Below the pieces are notes generated by a model. The model was not told the DNA's origin. It ran no database searches and saw only the letters and a program-made list of their open reading frames with translations. This document shows, piece by piece, positions 63,042-64,000 of a stretch of 64,000 nucleotides of DNA (within the stretch, counting starts at the first letter, position 1; each line of letters starts with the position of its first letter). Position numbers and translations under genes: made by a program. The DNA is from a virus: IMG/VR virus record IMGVR_UViG_3300046747_000672, positions 1-64,000 of that record; one strand, written 5' to 3'.

Positions 63042-63565
63042 GCGGACCTCCCGAAGGGCGCAGCGTCTTCGTTCGCTGCCTGCTCGGCCGGCACCGTCAT
63101 CACGATGGAGCAGTGCCAGCGACCGCCGTGGGGGCAACTGACGTTGATGGCGCCGCGCAACGCCGGGTCGTAGGATACCACCACGTCGCCGCACGGGAGA
63201 CCGCCGGAGTCGGAGCCGCCGCACTTGCGGCACGTGCAGACGTACTCGTAGCGCGTCGTCGTCTTCTGGGGCGCCGAGCGGACGGCGAAGCTCTGCCGGT
63301 CGAACCAGGATGGCGCGTTCTCGTTGGCCGCGGCAGGCGCCTTCGTCGGCGGGCGCAGCGCGACAGCGCCGACGAGCATCTCCCACGTCTGCGGACTTGG
63401 CTCCGACACCTTGCTGCCGGCGGCGAAAACGCGTTGCTCAGCGGGCGTGTACGCCGCGAGCTTCATCGCCTGAGCCATCGACTCGACCGCGTTGGCAGCG
63501 GGCGGGACCTGGGCGAGCATCGCTCGCACTTTCACGATGCGGTTTCTCGTTTCGAACTGGTTCAC
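63038..63565 (-). CDS. Unknown protein with zinc ribbon
   Basis: 175 residues from GTG with GGAGG upstream. NRIVKVRAMLAQVPPAANAV and SPQTWEMLVGAVALRPPTKA, then a Cys cluster RYEYVCTCRKCGGSD, a LPCGDVVVSYDPAL strand block and INVSCPHGGRWHCSIVMTV. Unknown function. Confidence 0.67.
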   Translation of the reverse strand: MNQFETRNRIVKVRAMLAQVPPAANAVESMAQAMKLAAYTPAEQRVFAAGSKVSEPSPQTWEMLVGAVALRPPTKAPAAANENAPSWFDRQSFAVRSAPQKTTTRYEYVCTCRKCGGSDSGGLPCGDVVVSYDPALRGAINVSCPHGGRWHCSIVMTVPAEQAANEDAAPFGRSA

Positions 63566-63762
63566 GTTGCCTCCTTGCCGAAGATCACGGCGTCGGGGTT
63601 GCCGCAGAGCGCGATGAGATCGCGTCGCGCCCGGATGAAGAAGTCGAGGTTGTCGGAGTCGGCGAACGTGATTCGCGCCGGTTCCTCGTTGTCGAGCGCC
63701 GCGTGCGCCACCGTCGCGTCGCCGTAGTTCACGAGCAGGAGATTGACGCCACAGCACGCCAT
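63562..63762 (-). CDS. Small unknown protein
   Basis: 66 residues (GVNLLLVNYGDATVAHAALD; LDFFIRARRDLIALCGNPDA). GTGA overlap at its end; a GTG one codon earlier is possible. Unknown. Confidence 0.6.
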   Translation of the reverse strand: MACCGVNLLLVNYGDATVAHAALDNEEPARITFADSDNLDFFIRARRDLIALCGNPDAVIFGKEAT

Positions 63763-63818
63763 CACGCCGATGACGGCGTGGTCAGTGGAGCGACCGGCGA
63801 GGGGACGGGAGAGCGGCG

Positions 63819-64000
63819 CTAAGGCTTGGAGCGCACCGACGCTGGCGTTTCTTCGGCGCGACGATGCTGGAGCTCCAGCCGAGCCTCCCAGAGGGCCCAA
63901 GCCGTTTCCTTCATCGCCTTCACGCGTGCCGCTACGTAGCCCTCGTCGCCCGGGTTGTGTCGCACGCCCGCTGTCTGTTCGGCCACGATGAGGATTAGCC
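63819..64000 (-). CDS. Partial gene at the right edge
   Basis: The frame stays open to the window end; a GTG at 63,986 is possible but lacks a ribosome site. AEQTAGVRHNPGDEGYVAAR and AMKETAWALWEARLELQHRR. Unknown; probably continues to the right. Confidence 0.5.
   Translation of the reverse strand, partial: LILIVAEQTAGVRHNPGDEGYVAARVKAMKETAWALWEARLELQHRRAEETPASVRSKP

Overview
The window looks like most of a temperate, contractile-tailed phage or prophage (myovirus type) from a GC-rich host. The host is probably a myxobacterium of the Polyangia/Sorangium kind. That guess rests on an embedded lipoprotein with the Cys-rich repeat pattern common in those bacteria, further lipobox proteins, and the strong GC bias. 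The host assignment is inference. There is no rRNA, no CRISPR array and no chromosomal housekeeping block.

Layout. (1) 1-22,421, plus strand: late genes. The order of the baseplate block matches phage Mu gp43-gp48: DNA-circularisation/LysM protein, gpD-like hub, gp45-like spike, gp25/W wedge, J-like protein, gp48-like protein. It is followed by a 1,331-residue pectate-lyase-fold tail spike, a lysis/envelope cassette (holin-like proteins, two lipoproteins, a papain-like peptidase), further virion decoration proteins including one built of 20-residue repeats, and a transglycosylase-type endolysin. Two genes run against this strand: a host-like lipoprotein (7,838-8,227) and an HNH-like homing-endonuclease gene (17,586-18,185). 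(2) 22,652-27,799: an inserted 5.13-kb transposon. It has perfect 20-bp terminal inverted repeats, an 8-bp target duplication, an IS1-superfamily transposase and unusual cargo: two tandem class-II tRNA-like genes, a toxin-antitoxin pair, DNA-binding proteins and several unknown genes. It landed in the terminator hairpin where the rightward late genes and leftward early genes converge. (3) 27,862-64,000, minus strand: about 90 tightly packed small genes, mostly joined by ATGA, GTGA or TGATG overlaps. Recognisable members are a tyrosine integrase with a HTH partner, a GIY-YIG/T5orf172 protein, a RecE-like exonuclease with a RecT-like annealing protein, a C5 cytosine methyltransferase, an HNH nuclease, a wHTH-deoxyribonucleotidase fusion, a HAD phosphatase, a metallophosphatase paired with a RlaP-like nucleotidyltransferase, an ASCH protein, a SLOG/DUF2493 protein, many zinc-knuckle microproteins, and several lipoproteins or single-helix membrane proteins.

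How it works together. The plus strand builds the tail and lyses the cell. The minus strand supplies integration, recombination, DNA modification and many host-takeover or nucleotide/RNA-metabolism proteins. The cell-surface lipoproteins probably change the host envelope. Head genes and replication genes are not seen and presumably lie outside the window. Starts were chosen by Shine-Dalgarno sequences and stop-start overlaps. Names for small genes are mostly unknown.
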